Source of the DNA: Tritrichomonas musculus | Lineage: Eukaryota; Parabasalia; Tritrichomonadida; Tritrichomonadidae | Length of the DNA: 64,000 nucleotides | Direction of reading: 5' to 3' | NCBI GenBank assembly: GCA_039105265.1 | Contig: JAPFFF010000002.1 | Span: 1,240,001-1,304,000 of the forward strand | Part shown: in pieces, positions 17,546 through 26,480 of the stretch | Layout: each line of letters opens with the position of its first letter | Numbering within the stretch: position 1 is the stretch's first letter | The notes under the pieces: generated by a model | What the model was told of the DNA's origin: nothing | Database searches by the model: none | What the model saw: the letters and a program-made list of their open reading frames with translations, nothing else | Program-made: the position numbers and the translations under genes

Positions 17546-18547
17546 ATGGAATTACCACCAAGTGTTAACACTTTATATCCTAATCGAGATAATATAGTTA
17601 ATGATGGTAATACACCTCTTCCAATCGAAACAGCCTACTTCCTTGAGGATGCTCAACATGATAAAGCTAAGTTTAATAGGTATTGGTTTAATTTCCCACC
17701 AGAATGGTCAACTGCAAACAAAGGGGAATCTATTGTTGGCGTTCGTTCAGCACATATCATTAAGAGAAGACGCAAAATGGAAGTAGAGATTGAAATATAT
17801 AAGATACATAAGAAAACATATGAGTTTGTTTGTGGTGGAACATGGAATGATGGAACACTAAAAGAAGACTATATAACTGGTTCAAATCATGAATATGGGT
17901 GCTTCAAAGTCATTGATTGGGTGTCAGTCGATGGAGATTTACGTGGATTTTTTGATGCAGTTAATCGTGCATTCAAGTCATACATTAAAACTTCAACATT
18001 AGACAAATTTGTTCAAAATGATGATGATATACAGGATAGAGATATACAAACCGATGGATACTATGATAAAAATGGTTTTCATGAAATCATTTATACAGAA
18101 AGAAATAAAGCAGGGAACCATAAATACTACTATAACAATAGTAAGAATGAACGAGATTGGGAGTATACTGCACCATATATGAACTTTTTCCAACTTAAAT
18201 CCTGGAATGATGACTTTGCAGATGTGTTTAATATAGGTAATGGCATATTTCAAAATAAACCAGAAAAATATCAAACATGGAGTAAGACATTAATATTTGA
18301 TAATATATGGGACAGACAATCATGCAAAATATATTCATCGATAGGTGAACAAGCATTACATAACTATATTGGAGATAGTGATGTTGAATATAGTCCGATT
18401 AAGTACTTCAAGTTAAACTCAATGGACCAAAGGTTTTGGATAGACTTCTATAGTGATGCCCATTATAATTGTCCAACAAAACTACCTCCAAATGATTCAT
18501 TTGTAATCGAAATGCAATTCCTTCAATACGATAAGATGTTTATTTAA
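17546..18547 (+). CDS. Candidate minor capsid protein (333 aa), element C
   Basis: Shares with the 441-aa protein of B (59002-60327) the N-terminal pattern TLYPN...PLPIETAYFLEDAQHD, NRYWFNFPPEWST and KGESIVGVRS, and the C-terminal KYFKLNSMDQRFWIDFYS...SFVIEMQFLQYDKM. The middle is variable. Beta-rich pattern, lack of enzyme motifs and position between protease and integrase in the virion block suggest a structural protein such as a penton or vertex component; this is inference. It starts 24 bp after the protease stop and ends 6 bp before the integrase start, indicating very tight packing. Confidence 0.5.
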   Translation: MELPPSVNTLYPNRDNIVNDGNTPLPIETAYFLEDAQHDKAKFNRYWFNFPPEWSTANKGESIVGVRSAHIIKRRRKMEVEIEIYKIHKKTYEFVCGGTWNDGTLKEDYITGSNHEYGCFKVIDWVSVDGDLRGFFDAVNRAFKSYIKTSTLDKFVQNDDDIQDRDIQTDGYYDKNGFHEIIYTERNKAGNHKYYYNNSKNERDWEYTAPYMNFFQLKSWNDDFADVFNIGNGIFQNKPEKYQTWSKTLIFDNIWDRQSCKIYSSIGEQALHNYIGDSDVEYSPIKYFKLNSMDQRFWIDFYSDAHYNCPTKLPPNDSFVIEMQFLQYDKMFI

Positions 18548-18553
18548 AAATAA

Positions 18554-19708
18554 ATGAGTAAAGAAGAACCAAGCCCATATGAAAAATTATACAACAAAGC
18601 TAAATGGAAGACCTTGGACAAATACCTTAGCATGGCAAAACAAGAGAATCTAAATGAAGACGAAGCAAAGAAATACTTTGATGAAAAAGTAGTACATGAT
18701 AAGAGAGTACCTAAAGCACAATTTATTCCTATTGTATCCAAACATCCTCATGGTTATCAAATGGATACCTTCATTAATAATAAAGAGGCAGGTGGGTTGA
18801 ATTATCTAATGTTCATCAATATCAACACCAGAAAAGCATATGCATATCCTATGAATGGTAAAGGAGCAAGAGAAGTATTAACAGCACTTCATAAATTTGT
18901 TAATGATGTACCTCATGTATATTCGATAACAAGTGATGAGGATGCAGCATATTTATCATCAACAGTCTTAGACTTCATGAGAGAGAAGAACATAAAATAC
19001 CGAACAACAACTGAGAATAACCATAATGTACTTGGCATTATTAATAGGTTTATGAGAACCATAAGAGATGCTATTGGTGAAAATAGGTTTATTCAACCAA
19101 AGGAGATGCATGATTTGGTTAACATATATAACAACTCTCCTCATAGGTCTTTAGATAATAAAGCACCTAATGATATTACTCCAGAGGATGAAATAAAGTA
19201 CATACAAAAGAATGCACGCATTAATCCATACCATTTTAATCCAGGTGAGAAGGTCAGGTTAGTACTCGAAAAAGAACCATTTGGTAAAAGAAGAAGTAAT
19301 TTGTCTAATGAGTCTTATATAGTTGACTCGCAAAAAGGTAACCAGTTTGTGGTCAGGTCCAAAGATGGTTCAACTAGTTCATTCCCTGGATATAGGTTGT
19401 TAAGGACAAGAGACAAAAGGATTAAAGTAGCTGAAAGACTAAATGAAGGTAAAGAAGGTATTATTGAAAAAATATATAACTTTGATGAAGATACTGGTAA
19501 GTATGATTTAAAATGGGAAGGAGTCGAAGGTGATGATGCCTTTGCTAGACAAACTATTAGAGATGTAAGGAGAGGTAATCCATTAGTACTTGGTACAGCA
19601 GAAAGACAATATTGGTTGGAACAAAAGAAAAATTATGAACGACAAATTAAAGCAGGTCAAAAGGTTGAGGGCAAACCAATACCAGATAAAATTATGAAAT
19701 ACATTTAA
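18554..19708 (+). CDS. Retrovirus-like integrase (Polinton INT), 384 aa
   Basis: The core at about residues 63-190 has the RNase H-like integrase pattern: YQMDTF with Asp71, the strand LNYLMFININTRKAYAYPM, SDEDAAY with Asp128, and helix VLGIINRFMRTIRD followed by NNSPHRSLDNKAPNDI, a typical integrase ending. The third acidic residue is not assigned here. Residues about 305-330 (GIIEKIYNFDEDTGKYDLKWEG) look like a chromodomain or Tudor-like tail, usual for Polinton integrases. It inserts the element DNA into the genome, with target duplications of about 5-6 bp. The equivalent in B is at 57872-58990. Confidence 0.85.
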   Translation: MSKEEPSPYEKLYNKAKWKTLDKYLSMAKQENLNEDEAKKYFDEKVVHDKRVPKAQFIPIVSKHPHGYQMDTFINNKEAGGLNYLMFININTRKAYAYPMNGKGAREVLTALHKFVNDVPHVYSITSDEDAAYLSSTVLDFMREKNIKYRTTTENNHNVLGIINRFMRTIRDAIGENRFIQPKEMHDLVNIYNNSPHRSLDNKAPNDITPEDEIKYIQKNARINPYHFNPGEKVRLVLEKEPFGKRRSNLSNESYIVDSQKGNQFVVRSKDGSTSSFPGYRLLRTRDKRIKVAERLNEGKEGIIEKIYNFDEDTGKYDLKWEGVEGDDAFARQTIRDVRRGNPLVLGTAERQYWLEQKKNYERQIKAGQKVEGKPIPDKIMKYI

Positions 19709-19718
19709 AAATTTGTAA

Positions 19719-20585
19719 ATGGATGAACCCCCAAATGCAGAACTCATAAATAAAGTAGAAACATTGATTAAAGAGACCTTACAGAAGAACATGAAAGAGA
19801 TAGATGGTGCTTTGATTAAACCATTATCACCTGATTATCCTTTTAGCACAAATGGTATATACTTTTTAATTGGTAAACCAGGTGCTGGTAAAAGTTTTTG
19901 GATATGGAGACATATTATGATAACAGAGAGGTTGTTTAAACATCCATACTACCAAAAGATAATATTTTGCTCAAGCTCTGGTAAAATGGATAAAACAGCT
20001 GAAACACTTAATAAACAGATACGATCAAGAATCGATTATGTAAAGGAAAGAGAATTAATGAGTTATCTTAAAAGACATCTTCGAAGAAAGATAAAGTATT
20101 ATGCCATTGTCAAATATGTATTATCTCGAATGAAAGAGACCAATGACGAAATGAGGAGGCTCATTGAGAAGCATCATTTAAATGAGCTCAATGATAAAAT
20201 AATATATATAGCCAATAAGTTAGTCAAGTATGAAACATCATCATATCCATATAACACATTATTGATACTAGATGATTGTGCAGGTAGTGATTTATTAAAG
20301 AATGGTAATAGTGAATTTATCAAGTTGTTAACCAAGACAAGACACTATAATTTAACATGTATCATGGCTATCCAAACTATTCGATTTGTTCATATGAATG
20401 CTAAAAGGTTAGCAACAGATATAATATGTTATACAGGATATAGTGAGGAAGATTTTACGAGCTTGTTGCAACAAACAAATAACTCATTAAATACTAAACA
20501 GACAGTAGCTGAGTACCTACAACATAAAGAACCACATGAGAAGTTCGTAATGAATATTTCTGCTAATAAGTACTATTTTGAATAA
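19719..20585 (+). CDS. FtsK/HerA-type genome-packaging ATPase (Polinton ATP), 288 aa
   Basis: Walker A is GKPGAGKS at residues 52-59 after strand GIYFLI; Walker B is LLILDDCAGSD near residue 186, followed by KLLTKTRHYNLTCIMAIQT, the sensor strand typical of viral packaging ATPases of the A32/FtsK-HerA class. In the family it pumps element DNA into capsids. It follows the integrase by 10 bp. The B copy (57004-57861) is highly similar along its whole length, which supports selection on both lineages for a long time. Confidence 0.88.
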   Translation: MDEPPNAELINKVETLIKETLQKNMKEIDGALIKPLSPDYPFSTNGIYFLIGKPGAGKSFWIWRHIMITERLFKHPYYQKIIFCSSSGKMDKTAETLNKQIRSRIDYVKERELMSYLKRHLRRKIKYYAIVKYVLSRMKETNDEMRRLIEKHHLNELNDKIIYIANKLVKYETSSYPYNTLLILDDCAGSDLLKNGNSEFIKLLTKTRHYNLTCIMAIQTIRFVHMNAKRLATDIICYTGYSEEDFTSLLQQTNNSLNTKQTVAEYLQHKEPHEKFVMNISANKYYFE

Positions 20586-20603
20586 TTTTTTATTATTTTT
20601 TAA

Positions 20604-21059
20604 ATGGGAATTAAACTTCATTCAGAAGAAGATTATTGGAAGCCAAATTATGCTAAACAAAAAGAATTTTCTCCATGGCAAACGATAATAAAAGGAGGAG
20701 TAGGTTTAGGTGGTAAATTATTAATGGGAGCTGCAGATAGTTTTACTGGAGGTCTTGCAAGTAAAATATTGGATGCTTCAGCAGGTGGATTAACCAAGCA
20801 TGCTGGTGTTATTGGTTCAGTTGCGAGAGGTCTTGGTGAAAGCTACTTGAGCGATAGTACAAGAAATAAATTAGCAAACATAGCTGACACAGCATTAAAA
20901 TATGTCCCAGATGGAAAAGTGAAAACTGCCTTATCATCAATTAATAAATCTGCAAAAGGTGAATCAGTTGGAGCACCTCTTGAAAAGCCAGCATTTTCGT
21001 CTAGATCATTACAAGAGAGTGACTTTACTACCAACAATCGGGCGAGAACCTACATCTAA
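20604..21059 (+). CDS. Small Gly-rich virion-type protein, element C (151 aa)
   Basis: The middle (residues about 25-85) is Gly/Ala/Leu-rich and amphipathic (IIKGGVGLGGKLLMGAADSF, GGLASKILDASAGGLTKHAG), the C-terminus basic and Ser-rich. B has a 173-aa protein in the same slot between ATPase and the 183-185-aa gene, also with a Gly/Ala core. This pattern resembles small membrane-active or core capsid proteins of adenoviruses, but sequence similarity was not tested. Virion protein by position; exact role unknown. Confidence 0.45.
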   Translation: MGIKLHSEEDYWKPNYAKQKEFSPWQTIIKGGVGLGGKLLMGAADSFTGGLASKILDASAGGLTKHAGVIGSVARGLGESYLSDSTRNKLANIADTALKYVPDGKVKTALSSINKSAKGESVGAPLEKPAFSSRSLQESDFTTNNRARTYI

Positions 21060-21106
21060 TGAAAACTCAAAAAAACTAAATTTTTGGACTTTTTTGTTTA
21101 TTTTAA

Positions 21107-21658
21107 ATGTCAAAACATCTAACAGGTTCTAAGAGACTTGCAGTTATTCATAAATGGTTGAATGGAAGGGATGACCCAGATTGGGAAGTTTTACCTACAA
21201 AAACCAAAGACAAGTATATTGTAAAACAGCGAAAAACTCCAATAACTCGAGAATATCAAGAAAACTCAGAAAGTGAAAATAACGAAGAAACTCAAGAAAA
21301 CTCAGACAGTGAAGAACATGAGGAACTTGAAGAAAAGCCAAGAAAGCCAATAAGTTCGAAAGCTGCACGAAAACCTCCAAAACCTCGAAAAACTCAACAA
21401 AGCCAAGTTTATGACCCTACTGTGAATGAGGAAATACTAAAACAGCTAAAATCACTAGGTGAAGAAATGAAGATAAGTCGAGAGAAGAAAGAACAGAGAC
21501 GTATGATAAAGGAGGTTGTTGATAAAAGGATGAGTAAACCAAGACAACAGTATGTTCCTGAAGAACCGCCACAACAATATGAAGAAGAACAACAACCTCA
21601 ATATATACCTATGAGACCTATTGGTAGGAGAAATCGCATCTTTGAAGATATGATGTAA
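21107..21658 (+). CDS. Conserved charged virion-block protein, element C (183 aa)
   Basis: N-terminal 45 residues (SKRLAVIHKWLNGRDDPDWEVLPTK) match the 185-aa protein of B (55870-56427), as does a region near VYDPTVNEEILKQLKSLGEE. Between lies a Glu/Lys/Pro-rich linker, and the C-terminus is Pro/Gln-rich ending RNRIFEDMM, like RNNIFSDMI in B. Folded ends joined by disordered linkers suggest a scaffold or cement role. It sits directly upstream of the major capsid gene. Confidence 0.5.
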   Translation: MSKHLTGSKRLAVIHKWLNGRDDPDWEVLPTKTKDKYIVKQRKTPITREYQENSESENNEETQENSDSEEHEELEEKPRKPISSKAARKPPKPRKTQQSQVYDPTVNEEILKQLKSLGEEMKISREKKEQRRMIKEVVDKRMSKPRQQYVPEEPPQQYEEEQQPQYIPMRPIGRRNRIFEDMM

Positions 21659-21675
21659 ATTTTTTTCTATCTAAA

Positions 21676-23358
21676 ATGCTTAACAAGGAATCCTATATGA
21701 AAACCTCAGCAGAGGTTTGTACTCAGATTGCATCTTACTTTGATGTTGTCGATAATTGCATAGCACTTAGTGATACTAATAAGGCATACTCATTAAATCC
21801 ACAAACTTCGTATTCACCATCACCACCAATTAAGAGTGGTTCCTATACAACATGTATTATCTCTCCTAATACTCATAATACTGCTGATATATATAATGGA
21901 TTTATTCGAGCAGATATGAGAGTGATGATAAAAATAGACAAGCCAATTCTAAGTGATTTAGAAAATGTCAGTGGTTATAATTTTGGTAAGGTATGGTTTG
22001 GTTTTAAGGATGCTCGAGATGCTGTTGAGAAGTATGAAATTGTAGCTAATGGTATGACGCTTTATACCCAGAACTTTGGATGTGAAGAATCCTTTTTAAC
22101 TGCATGTTGTGCAAATGAAGTTACTAAAAGAGCTGATATATATAGTAAAGCAAGACATAAGGATATTTGGAATGATACTCATGGAAGGAGATGTGGTTTT
22201 GTTGCAAATCTTAACAAAGATGTGACTTCTGTCACTGAAACAATTAGATTAAAGATTGATTTGCGACGATTCCTACCTTTATCTAATATCAAGTACTTGC
22301 CAGCATTTGCAGGTAAAATCGAATTACGTCTTTACTTTTCAACAGCTGGTATGGTATATTGTCCAGTTGGTTTTGAAAAGAGCTTGGTTGCTAATCCACA
22401 TATAATGAAAGACTTCAATGTTGATGAAATTACCAATGAATTTCGACCTATTGGAGAACCAATATGGATGTGGACAAGTACCGAAAAAATAGCAATGGAT
22501 AAGATTAATCACCCCAAGAATCTTCCACCTGTTGGTGAAAATCATGGAGGAGCATATGAAATTGACGGAGCTAACAAGACTAAGGAAAGAGTTGACCGAA
22601 CTATTTACAGTGATTGGAGAACTTGGAGTGTTGTTGATTATTCCATTGAAGAATGTGCGAGTATTATACCTTGTTTTGGTATTCATGAATCTGTATATAC
22701 AGCACTTGTTCAAAGATATGCTAACCCTCAACATCCACTTACATTCCCAACACAGATTATGTCATTTTACACTTGTACAAGACCTCTTAATAATGAACAA
22801 GATAAAGCAACTATTACTATTACACCTAATTTTGTAGATAGTATGTTTTGCTTATTCCCACTTAAGCATACACATAAGACATACTTCAAGAATCCTATGT
22901 TTGAAGCATTTCATATGAATTGTGGTAATTACAATAATATTCCTGCTAAAGCATTTGGTACGAATGGTAAGTATCCAGAGTTCCTCGAATATTGCCAGAA
23001 TGCAATGAACATGAATGGAGAGCAAAATGGATTTAATAAAGAGGTTATTGCAAGTTTAGCGAATGAGTATCAATATAATGAAAACACAACAGGCTATTAT
23101 CCAAATGATAGGTCCTCATTCTTCATAGGTCTTCCTACTGAAACAGATGGAACATATCAACAAGGTCTTTCAAGTCTTGCACCTATTAACTTCGAATTGA
23201 TATGTAGTCAAAAGGCAGATAATCCATTTAGACAGGAAGTAGATACACCTCCATTATTATGCTTATTAACAGATATATCAATTAGTATCTTAATTAGACC
23301 TAATGGTATGCCACCATCAGTACGTATTGGTCCTTATGATTTAACAACCCCTGAGTAA
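21676..23358 (+). CDS. Major capsid protein (double jelly-roll type), 560 aa
   Basis: The largest conserved gene of the structural block, lying after the ATPase and two small genes, which is the standard place of the Polinton major capsid (PY) protein. The B copy (54258-55838) matches along the whole length, with blocks such as TSAEVCTQIASYFDVVDNCI, NTADIYNGFIRAD, VWFGFKDARDAVEKYEIVAN and LPAFAGKIELRLYFS. Length of about 530-560 residues and beta-rich pattern fit a double jelly-roll capsomer; the fold itself cannot be read from motifs. It would form the pseudo-hexagonal lattice of the virion. It looks whole. Confidence 0.7.
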   Translation: MLNKESYMKTSAEVCTQIASYFDVVDNCIALSDTNKAYSLNPQTSYSPSPPIKSGSYTTCIISPNTHNTADIYNGFIRADMRVMIKIDKPILSDLENVSGYNFGKVWFGFKDARDAVEKYEIVANGMTLYTQNFGCEESFLTACCANEVTKRADIYSKARHKDIWNDTHGRRCGFVANLNKDVTSVTETIRLKIDLRRFLPLSNIKYLPAFAGKIELRLYFSTAGMVYCPVGFEKSLVANPHIMKDFNVDEITNEFRPIGEPIWMWTSTEKIAMDKINHPKNLPPVGENHGGAYEIDGANKTKERVDRTIYSDWRTWSVVDYSIEECASIIPCFGIHESVYTALVQRYANPQHPLTFPTQIMSFYTCTRPLNNEQDKATITITPNFVDSMFCLFPLKHTHKTYFKNPMFEAFHMNCGNYNNIPAKAFGTNGKYPEFLEYCQNAMNMNGEQNGFNKEVIASLANEYQYNENTTGYYPNDRSSFFIGLPTETDGTYQQGLSSLAPINFELICSQKADNPFRQEVDTPPLLCLLTDISISILIRPNGMPPSVRIGPYDLTTPE

Positions 23359-23385
23359 AAAGATGTATATTTTATTTTATAGAAA

Positions 23386-23820
23386 ATGTCGAATGATTAT
23401 AGAAGCCCACATGCTGAGATTGTTGGAAGAGAAGGTATGATGTATAATGAAGCTACCATGAAAAATAAAGACATAGAGTTTCAACATTTTGGTGTGTTCA
23501 GTAATACTAATACTTATTCTGTAACCTTCAACCCATATATTAATCGACCACCTACCCAGATTATTGAACATGAGGACCCTGTTAGATTTCCAGATACTCG
23601 AGAACATATAACCAAACCTGTTCGTGAACCTCCTGTTAGTATTACAGATGGTGGTTTTTATCGACATATAGGTGAAAAAGATAAACCAGTACCTCTCTTA
23701 CCAAAATATCTTAAGAAGCCTGAGAAACCACCAATGCAAGGTAGAGCAAGAGAATATAATAAACAAGATATTCGATATGGACCTACCCAACATATCTTTA
23801 CCCAAAATAACATATATTAA
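23386..23820 (+). CDS. Conserved small protein after the capsid gene, element C (144 aa)
   Basis: Closely similar to the 142-aa protein of B (51419-51847): shared EGMMYNEATMKNKDIEFQHF, SVTFNPYINRPPT, EPPVSITDGGFY and LPKYLKKPEK. Pro-rich, without hydrophobic core or enzyme motif, so probably an extended structural or assembly protein. It directly follows the capsid gene in C but is separated from it in B, so gene order has changed between the elements. Confidence 0.55.
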   Translation: MSNDYRSPHAEIVGREGMMYNEATMKNKDIEFQHFGVFSNTNTYSVTFNPYINRPPTQIIEHEDPVRFPDTREHITKPVREPPVSITDGGFYRHIGEKDKPVPLLPKYLKKPEKPPMQGRAREYNKQDIRYGPTQHIFTQNNIY

Positions 23821-23844
23821 TTTTTTATTGAATTTTTTATCCAG

Positions 23845-24291
23845 ATGAAAATGACAACAAGAAACGTCTATGACTATGTCAATGAACTTCGCGCAAAATG
23901 TGCTCCAAATACTAAACAATGTAATTTCTCGATACTTTGTGACAAGTACCCAATGAAAGCAGGAGAATGGAGCTATTTAGGCAAAGTACTCTATGTCTCA
24001 ATCAAGATAAAAGACAAGTGCCACAGATTTTATCCAGATAAGCTCAAAGAACTTGATCTTGACTCAATATTTATTAAGCCTAACTCAAGGAGAAAAATAT
24101 CTGAAGATTTCGAAGAGTTCTACATAAATGGAAACACTACCACTCAAGAGTATCAAGGAATCAAATACTACAACTACTCCATTGCAGCTGCTCCTACAAG
24201 TCATAAACCAAAAATCGATGCTCTCAAGCAGAAATATCAAATTGAGTCATTTGACATGTTTATTGGAGAACAGCTAGACTTAGTACTTTAA
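23845..24291 (+). CDS. Conserved small protein, element C (148 aa)
   Basis: Relative of the 149-aa protein of B (51886-52335): both have VYDYVN near the start, FSILCDKYP, YLGKVLYVSIK, RFYPDKLKELD, SRRKI and a C-terminal Leu-Val-Leu. Mixed alpha/beta pattern with two or three Cys. No known family recognised. In B the order of this gene and the previous one is reversed relative to the capsid gene. Codon usage (CAAGATAAAAGACAAG) is slightly less AT-rich than in the capsid gene. Confidence 0.5.
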   Translation: MKMTTRNVYDYVNELRAKCAPNTKQCNFSILCDKYPMKAGEWSYLGKVLYVSIKIKDKCHRFYPDKLKELDLDSIFIKPNSRRKISEDFEEFYINGNTTTQEYQGIKYYNYSIAAAPTSHKPKIDALKQKYQIESFDMFIGEQLDLVL

Positions 24292-24312
24292 GCCTATTTT
24301 TTCCCAACCTAA

Positions 24313-24837
24313 ATGATTAAGAAGAGGGGTACAACCAATGGAGTTCAAGCAAATGTATCTTTAGAACCATCAGCAGCTGCATCATCTACATCAAACATCA
24401 ACAACAACATTATTATTAATAAGAGAGATGATGGCAAGGAAGACATTGTTATTACAAGAGACATTGGAGTGCAAACTGAACCTGTTGAAGTTGAACCAGA
24501 TGTACGTAATGTTATACTTGAAGCATATGCACAAATACTACTTAATCAAGACAAAGCACTACTAGCTAACATTATATCAAAGAAATGCATCATAGTACCT
24601 ATTGAATCTCTTAGCAACATCATCAAAGCAATACTACATGTTAGTGAGGTTGAAGTACAACTTAATGAAGATGTTGGATGTTGTGCAGCTAAGAGCAATC
24701 CAATAAGAAAAATAGATGCTATTAAGATTATTAAAGATAATGGAGAGGTAGTCATTGACTTGAAACAAGTATATAATAAAGAATATAATGAGCTTGTTAA
24801 TAATTATCATGTATGCTTAAAATATTGCATAGTATAA
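24313..24837 (+). CDS. Conserved protein of unknown function, element C (174 aa)
   Basis: Matches the 175-aa protein of B (50863-51390) at both ends: start MIKKRGTTNGVQANVSLEPS..., the NINNNIIINKRDDGKEDIVITR run, then ILLNQDKALLANIISKKCII and EDVGCCAAKSNPIRKID. The strong conservation, including the Cys pair, implies a defined function. The N-terminal 45 residues are low complexity. Possibly a DNA-associated or assembly factor; no family recognised. Confidence 0.5.
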   Translation: MIKKRGTTNGVQANVSLEPSAAASSTSNINNNIIINKRDDGKEDIVITRDIGVQTEPVEVEPDVRNVILEAYAQILLNQDKALLANIISKKCIIVPIESLSNIIKAILHVSEVEVQLNEDVGCCAAKSNPIRKIDAIKIIKDNGEVVIDLKQVYNKEYNELVNNYHVCLKYCIV

Positions 24838-24912
24838 AAAAGACATATTAAAAAAACTTAAAAAAGACATATATAAAAAAACTTAAAATTAGAAGTAATT
24901 ATTTTTTTACTC

Positions 24913-25284
24913 TTACTCCTTGTCTTTTGGAGATGAAGCTTCTTGTTCATCTTCATCATCTTCTTCTTGTGTCTCTTGCGAGTCAGGCACTATAGGCACG
25001 TGAAAGCCAATAGATTTTGGTGTTGTAGATTGAGGAATCTTTTTATGAAAAACCTCGCAGGTAGTGAGATTCATTTGAGTAAGTGCTTCAGCAATCTTGT
25101 TCATGTTTGCTTGTATCAAAGGGTCATAGATGGTGCAGACATTAGATGATGTCGAGTTTATTATTTTTTGGTTGAACAGAAATATCACCTCTTTAATAGC
25201 ATTGGCTATTTCAACATGAGCATTTTTGATAGCTAGCTTTTGCTGTTTTTGGAATTCTTTGAAGTCATTTCCAGAACGCGACAT
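24913..25284 (-). CDS. Small acidic-tailed protein, element C (123 aa)
   Basis: Minus-strand frame, start MSRSGNDFKEFQKQQKLAIK, helical in the first 80 residues, then a Pro/Thr linker and an acidic tail (EEDDEDEQEASSPKDKE). Oriented against its neighbours and 76 bp from the next, divergent start. No counterpart was found in B. Acidic tails of this type occur in DNA-mimic or chaperone-like proteins, but no function is claimed. Confidence 0.45.
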   Translation of the reverse strand: MSRSGNDFKEFQKQQKLAIKNAHVEIANAIKEVIFLFNQKIINSTSSNVCTIYDPLIQANMNKIAEALTQMNLTTCEVFHKKIPQSTTPKSIGFHVPIVPDSQETQEEDDEDEQEASSPKDKE

Positions 25285-25360
25285 TTTAAAAAATGAAGTG
25301 ATTTTGTTTGCGAATATTCAATTTTCAAAAATAATTCAATTTTTTTTCTCGAATGAAATC

Positions 25361-25639
25361 ATGAGCCAAAATTTAGATTTGGGTGAGTTCAAGGAAACAG
25401 CTATCATCAAGAAGTTGAAGAAGTCCAAGAGTAACAACAACCTCAAAAATATTGATACTGCAAAAACTGAAACAACAGAAAAACGTGGTAGAAAGCAAAA
25501 GTATGCAACTGTTGAAGAACGAAATGAAGCACGTAAACAACAGCAAAAGGCATATCGTGAAAGAAAGAAAAAAGAAGTACAAAGTATGAAGGAAAAAATA
25601 ATGTCGTATGAAAGCAAAAAGGTATCACATGAAGAATGA
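25361..25639 (+). CDS. Small basic, bZIP-like protein, element C (92 aa)
   Basis: ATG at 25361 is chosen because the B protein (50579-50833) starts at the matching place (M-S/T-..-LDLGEFKETAIIKKLKKSKS). A GRKQKY motif and a basic helix EERNEARKQQQKAYRERKKKE follow, which resembles the basic region of bZIP or a phage-type DNA-binding helix; a true leucine zipper is not obvious. Likely a nucleic-acid-binding protein, perhaps a regulator or DNA-condensing factor. The stop abuts a 19-bp tandem array. Confidence 0.5.
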   Translation: MSQNLDLGEFKETAIIKKLKKSKSNNNLKNIDTAKTETTEKRGRKQKYATVEERNEARKQQQKAYRERKKKEVQSMKEKIMSYESKKVSHEE

Positions 25640-25837
25640 GGTAGCTTATGAGGAAAAAGGTAGCTTATGAGGAAAAAGGTAGCTTATGAGGAAAAAGGTA
25701 GCTTATGAGGAAAAAGGTAGCTTATGAGCTTATGAGGAAAAAGGTAGCTTATGAGGAAAAAGGTAGCTTATGAGGAAAAAGGTAGCTTATGAGGAAAAAG
25801 GTAGCTTATGAGGAAAAAGGTAGCTTATGAGGAAAAA
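25640..25837. repeat. 19-bp tandem repeat array, about 10.5 copies
   Basis: GTAGCTTATGAGGAAAAAG repeats at 25641, 25660, 25679, 25698, 25717, 25744, 25763, 25782, 25801 and 25820, with one partial internal duplication near 25720. Units are identical, so the array is recent or homogenised. It lies between the stop of the basic-protein gene and the 3' end of the convergent 141-aa gene. No spacers are present. Confidence 0.9.
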
Positions 25838-25864
25838 CATGTAGTTAAAAAAACTTTTTTTTAG

Positions 25865-26290
25865 TTATTCATTTTTCTTGTAGTACATTGTGATGAACTT
25901 CTTGTTTCTTTTCACTTTCTTATGTGTAAAGTGTCTCTTTGTTCCATCGAGATGCCCGAAACCAAGTCGAGTAATAGATAGTTCATGACCAAAGAACATG
26001 TTGTACAAGTTAACAATGTCTCTTGCAGGATAACAATCTTTCTCGAGGTTGTCAAACCATTCATCATACCTCTTTTTTTGTTTTGCTCGAAGTCGATGTG
26101 CATCATTTTCAAGAGCATGAGCATAATTTTCACACATCGTTCTTAAATTTGATGTATCATCTTCAACTTTTAGTTGAGATATTTTTTTCGACATGTTTAT
26201 ATTAATTTTGTAGTCGAATGAATCATGATCTTTAGGAGGTGTTTGTTTTTGTAAAATATCTTCTATTTTATCTTCTTCTTCATTCATCAT
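25865..26290 (-). CDS. Conserved small charged protein, element C (141 aa)
   Basis: The C-terminal 75 residues (LEKDCYPARDIVNLYNMFFG ... FTHKKVKRNKK ... YYKKNE) match the end of the 181-aa protein of B (LEKREYPSDEIINLYNQFFH). Acidic N-terminus, basic C-terminus. Minus orientation here, while in B the relative is in the structural-gene orientation next to the capsid gene, so it has moved or been inverted. In both elements a short tandem array lies at its 3' end. Function unknown. Confidence 0.5.
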   Translation of the reverse strand: MMNEEEDKIEDILQKQTPPKDHDSFDYKININMSKKISQLKVEDDTSNLRTMCENYAHALENDAHRLRAKQKKRYDEWFDNLEKDCYPARDIVNLYNMFFGHELSITRLGFGHLDGTKRHFTHKKVKRNKKFITMYYKKNE

Positions 26291-26480
26291 TAATAAAATA
26301 ATAGTGATATTAATAAATATATTTTTTTAAAATTTCAATATATTTTATTTTTTTTAATTCAATTTTTGAATTTTTATAGTGTATATAACTTTTTCAAAGA
26401 AAAATATCCACCTTCGAGTTTTTCTACGAAATTTAAAATTTAGTGATATCAACTAGAAAATAGATCATTTTTATACTTGT
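26291..26480. promoter_or_regulatory. Divergent AT-rich intergenic region
   Basis: About 190 bases between the divergent 141-aa gene and the 492-aa gene. It is very AT-rich with TATATAACTTTTTC and a Cys/Phe-coding-like GC patch (CCACCTTCGAGTTTTTC). Presumably holds both promoters; no specific element can be named. Confidence 0.35.

Noticed and set aside
25640-25837. CRISPR-like array
   Set aside because: Units of 19 bp follow one another directly with no spacers, and no cas genes are near; it is a simple tandem repeat inside a Polinton.
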